DNA from: Siccirubricoccus soli
GTDB lineage: Bacteria; Pseudomonadota; Alphaproteobacteria; Acetobacterales; Acetobacteraceae
Length of the DNA stretch: 64,000 bases
Assembly: GCF_024178315.1 (NCBI RefSeq)
Contig: NZ_JAMZIK010000086.1
Coordinates: 1 to 64,000 of the forward strand
Direction: 5' to 3'
The notes beneath the pieces are model-generated. The model was not told the DNA's origin. It worked only from the letters and a program-made list of their open reading frames with translations, and searched no databases. Shown here piece by piece: positions 61,801 through 64,000 of the stretch; position 1 is the stretch's first letter, and every line of letters starts with the position of its first letter. Made by a program: the position numbers and the translations under genes.

Positions 61801-62825
61801 GCGGCAGGTCTCCAGGACACGCGGTCGGCGGCGACAGATGCCAGGATGCCGGAGGCGATGCCGTCCTCCGGGCGTTGCGGCGCCGGTATGCGGCGGATGC
61901 CGGCGGCCCAGTCGCTGGTGAATTTGTACGCCGCCACCAGCTGGTCCGAGATGTCCACGCGGTAGCGGTTGGCCATGGCCATGACCTGCAGCGGCTCCGG
62001 CTCGATCCGCAGCACGCGCTGCATGGCCTGCATGGCGCGCGGCCGGTCCGTGGCGATGATGCCATCCGCCTTGATCAGCGCGCGCAGCAGCGCCGCCAGC
62101 GTGTTGGGGCGGGCGTCGATCCAGTTCTGGTTCGCCAGGATGCAGGCATGGGCGAGGATGAGCTTGTCCTTCTCCGGCAGCACCTGCGGCGTGCCGCCAA
62201 GATAGAGCATGCCGCCGGTGGCGAGCAGCGTGCCGCCCATGGTGACCAGCCGGTGCAGGAAGGGCTGCCAGGAGAGCAGGCCATGCACGTCCCCCTTGGA
62301 GGCGGCGACCACCGCCTCGCTCGGGTTCATGTTCACCAGTTGTACCTTGGTGTGGTCGAAGGCGTGCAGCTCCGCCAGCTTCGGCAGCAGCAGCACCGTG
62401 GAATTGCCCTGGGTGAAGGCCAGCTTCTTGCCTTCCAGGTCGCGCGGCTGCTCCACCTTCACGCCCGGGCCCAACGCCAGACCCTGCGTGTCCGAGATAT
62501 CGGCGAGGCCAGCGATGATCTTCACCGGCATGCTCTGGCTGGCCAGCACAAGCTGGGCGAGGGGTCCGCCGACACCAACCGGCGCGCCGCTGCCCATCAC
62601 CGTCAGCACGTCGCCGGAGGATTGCATCCAGCGGAAGCCGACCTTGATCCCTTCCTCCCGGAACAACCCGAACTGGTCGGCGACGGCGAGCTGGGCCCCC
62701 AGCTGCGGGTCCCGCACGCCGATGAACTCCAGCTCCGCCTGTTCCGGCGCCGCGGCGCGCGCGGTGCCAGCGGCCGCCAGCGCCACCAGGCTTCCCAGGA
62801 GCCCGCGTCGGTCCAGCGCGGTCAC
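61797..62825 (-). CDS. NMT1/SsuA-type ABC solute-binding protein (copy 2)
   Basis: A 342-residue exported binding protein. The GTG start at 62825 overlaps the stop of copy 3 (GTGA) and gives the signal DRRGLLGSLVALAAAGTARA. Shared blocks are FIGVRDPQLGAQLAVADQFG, VMGSGAPVGVGGPLAQLVLA, FTQGNSTVLLLPKLAE and ASKGDVHGLLSWQPFLHRLV. The ligand region differs from copy 1 in several places. It is the middle of three tandem paralogues. Confidence 0.88.
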   Translation of the reverse strand: MTALDRRGLLGSLVALAAAGTARAAAPEQAELEFIGVRDPQLGAQLAVADQFGLFREEGIKVGFRWMQSSGDVLTVMGSGAPVGVGGPLAQLVLASQSMPVKIIAGLADISDTQGLALGPGVKVEQPRDLEGKKLAFTQGNSTVLLLPKLAELHAFDHTKVQLVNMNPSEAVVAASKGDVHGLLSWQPFLHRLVTMGGTLLATGGMLYLGGTPQVLPEKDKLILAHACILANQNWIDARPNTLAALLRALIKADGIIATDRPRAMQAMQRVLRIEPEPLQVMAMANRYRVDISDQLVAAYKFTSDWAAGIRRIPAPQRPEDGIASGILASVAADRVSWRPAA

Positions 62826-63862
62826 GCCGTCGGCTTCCAGGTGGCGAGCGACGGATCCACCAGCTCCACGATCCGTGTGGTGAAGCAATCCTCCGGCTTC
62901 GGCGGCTCCTGGATGCGCTTGATGTTCATCGCCCATTCGCTCTGGAAGCGATGGCTGGCGATCAGCGCGGGAGAGATGCCGATGGCGTATTTGTTGGCAT
63001 TCACCATCACCGCCAGCGCATCCGCATCCACCCGCAGCGCACGCTGCAGCGCCGCCATGGCCCGCGGCCGGTCGGTGTTGATGACCTCGGTCGCCTTCGC
63101 CAGGGCGCGCACCAGCGCCGCCAGGGTGTTGGGCCTGGTATCGATCCACTCCTGCGTCGCCAGCAGGTTGGAGTGGTTGTAGAGCGGCTTGTTGTCCTCC
63201 GGCATCACCTGGGGCTGGCCGGTGACGTAGAGCGTGCCGCCGGTGCAGTACATGCTGCCGCCCATGGCGACGAGGCGGAACAGGTTGGGCTGCCAGCCGA
63301 GCAGCCCATGAACATCGCCCTTGGAGGCCGCGACCACGCCTTCCGACTGGTTCATGTTCACCAGCGTGATCTTCGACTGGTCGAAGCCGAACATCTGCGC
63401 CAGCTTGGCCAGCAGCACCACCTGGCTGTTGCCCTGGGTGAAGGCCAGGCGCTTGCCCTCCAGCTCCTTCGGGCTGGCCAGCTTCACGCCAGGGCTGAGG
63501 ACGAAGCCCTGGGTCTCCGCGATGTCGGCCAGCGCGGTGATGGTGCGGATCGGCAGCTTCTGGCCGCCGAACACCACCTGGGTGAAGCTGCCGCCGACGC
63601 CGATCGCCGCCGAGCCACCGCCCATGATGGTCAGGGTATCGGCCGCCGATTGCGTCCAGCGGATGGCGGGCTCGATCCCCTCCGGCTTGAACAGGCCGAG
63701 CTGGTCCGCGACGGCGAGCTGAGCGCCGAGCTGGGGGTCGCGCACGCCGATGATCTCGAAGCTCTTCGTCTCCGGCGCGGCGGCGTGGCCCATCGCCGGC
63801 AGGGCGAGCGCGCCGATCGCGCCCAGGGACGCGCCGAGCGTGGCGCGACGGGTGGTCTGCAT
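62822..63862 (-). CDS. NMT1/SsuA-type ABC solute-binding protein (copy 3)
   Basis: A 346-residue exported binding protein with a Tat-like signal (TTRRATLGASLGAIGALALP). Shared blocks are IIGVRDPQLGAQLAVADQLG, MGGGSAAIGVGGSFTQVVFG, FTQGNSQVVLLAKLAQMFGF and SEGVVAASKGDVHGLLGWQP. It is the first binding protein gene of the operon and begins 11 bp after the stop of a RutA-like gene, with GGAGAG before its ATG. Confidence 0.88.
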   Translation of the reverse strand: MQTTRRATLGASLGAIGALALPAMGHAAAPETKSFEIIGVRDPQLGAQLAVADQLGLFKPEGIEPAIRWTQSAADTLTIMGGGSAAIGVGGSFTQVVFGGQKLPIRTITALADIAETQGFVLSPGVKLASPKELEGKRLAFTQGNSQVVLLAKLAQMFGFDQSKITLVNMNQSEGVVAASKGDVHGLLGWQPNLFRLVAMGGSMYCTGGTLYVTGQPQVMPEDNKPLYNHSNLLATQEWIDTRPNTLAALVRALAKATEVINTDRPRAMAALQRALRVDADALAVMVNANKYAIGISPALIASHRFQSEWAMNIKRIQEPPKPEDCFTTRIVELVDPSLATWKPTA

Positions 63863-63873
63863 GCTCTCTCTCC

Positions 63874-64000
63874 TCAGGCAGCCGTCAGCACGTGGCGGCG
63901 GCTCTTCATCAGCGGCTGGATGCGGGTGCCGAACTGCTCCATGCCGATGATGAAATCGTCGAAGGTCAGCATCACGCCGCGCAGCCCGGGGATCTCCGCC
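63874..64000 (-). CDS. RutA-like flavin monooxygenase, C-terminal end (rest outside window)
   Basis: The 41 visible residues read [20 protein letters not shown], then [19 protein letters not shown] and stop at 63874. [15 protein letters not shown] matches the C-terminus of the complete RutA-type gene at 14113-15195. The gene lies directly upstream of the three binding proteins, so a second flavin monooxygenase is tied to a second ABC transporter. Confidence 0.85.
   Translation of the reverse strand, partial: AEIPGLRGVMLTFDDFIIGMEQFGTRIQPLMKSRRHVLTAA

Overview
The window is GC-rich, densely packed DNA from an alphaproteobacterium, most likely an Acetobacteraceae (Roseomonas-like) member of the Rhodospirillales. 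The grounds are base composition, codon use, the abundance of ABC uptake systems with twin-arginine-type solute-binding proteins, and single-polypeptide indolepyruvate ferredoxin oxidoreductase and LivM-LivG fusions. This placement is inference; no rRNA or marker gene is present.

Region 1 (1-24.5 kb) is accessory DNA with mobile-element scars. It opens inside an IS66 element that interrupts a phage terminase (GpA) gene. A bacterial pentameric ligand-gated ion channel homologue and a small unknown gene follow. Next comes a tightly coupled operon of a D-aminoacylase-type amidohydrolase and a complete oligopeptide/dipeptide ABC transporter (3.2-10.4 kb, +). On the minus strand (16.5-10.5 kb) a polyamine-type ABC transporter is interleaved with a RutA-type pyrimidine oxygenase and ends in a decayed formamidase gene. 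An IS256 remnant, an orphan peptide-binding protein and two tandem amidases (17.5-22.6 kb, -) follow. The region ends in an ISAs1 remnant and a small patch of phage-like genes (23.0-24.5 kb).

Region 2 (24.8-45 kb) begins with a LysR regulator divergent from two enolase-superfamily genes and a branched-chain-type ABC transporter (Liv), a likely inducible uptake and catabolism unit. Then come an exopolysaccharide sugar transferase, a dihydroxyphthalate-decarboxylase-like protein, an RTX-like protein with three perfect 114-bp repeats, a two-subunit molybdenum hydroxylase, a decayed glutathione S-transferase, pdxA-pdxJ, and a cadherin/DUF4214-like surface protein.

Region 3 (44.6-64 kb) holds an Lrp/AsnC regulator divergent from indolepyruvate ferredoxin oxidoreductase, a lipoprotein, a chromate transporter, a BaiN/YhiN-like flavoprotein, a kelch protein, a class A beta-lactamase, an operon of YVTN propeller, polysaccharide deacetylase and sterol-desaturase-like genes, and msrA-msrB. 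It ends with a nitrate/sulfonate-type ABC operon that carries three tandem paralogous binding proteins behind the tail of a second RutA-like gene.

Two short interspersed repeat families run through the window. One is a palindrome-rich element of about 156 bp with two copies; one copy is read in frame as the N-terminus of the deacetylase. The other is an element of about 110 bp that sits directly on the stop codon of three minus-strand genes and ends in a hairpin at constant distance.
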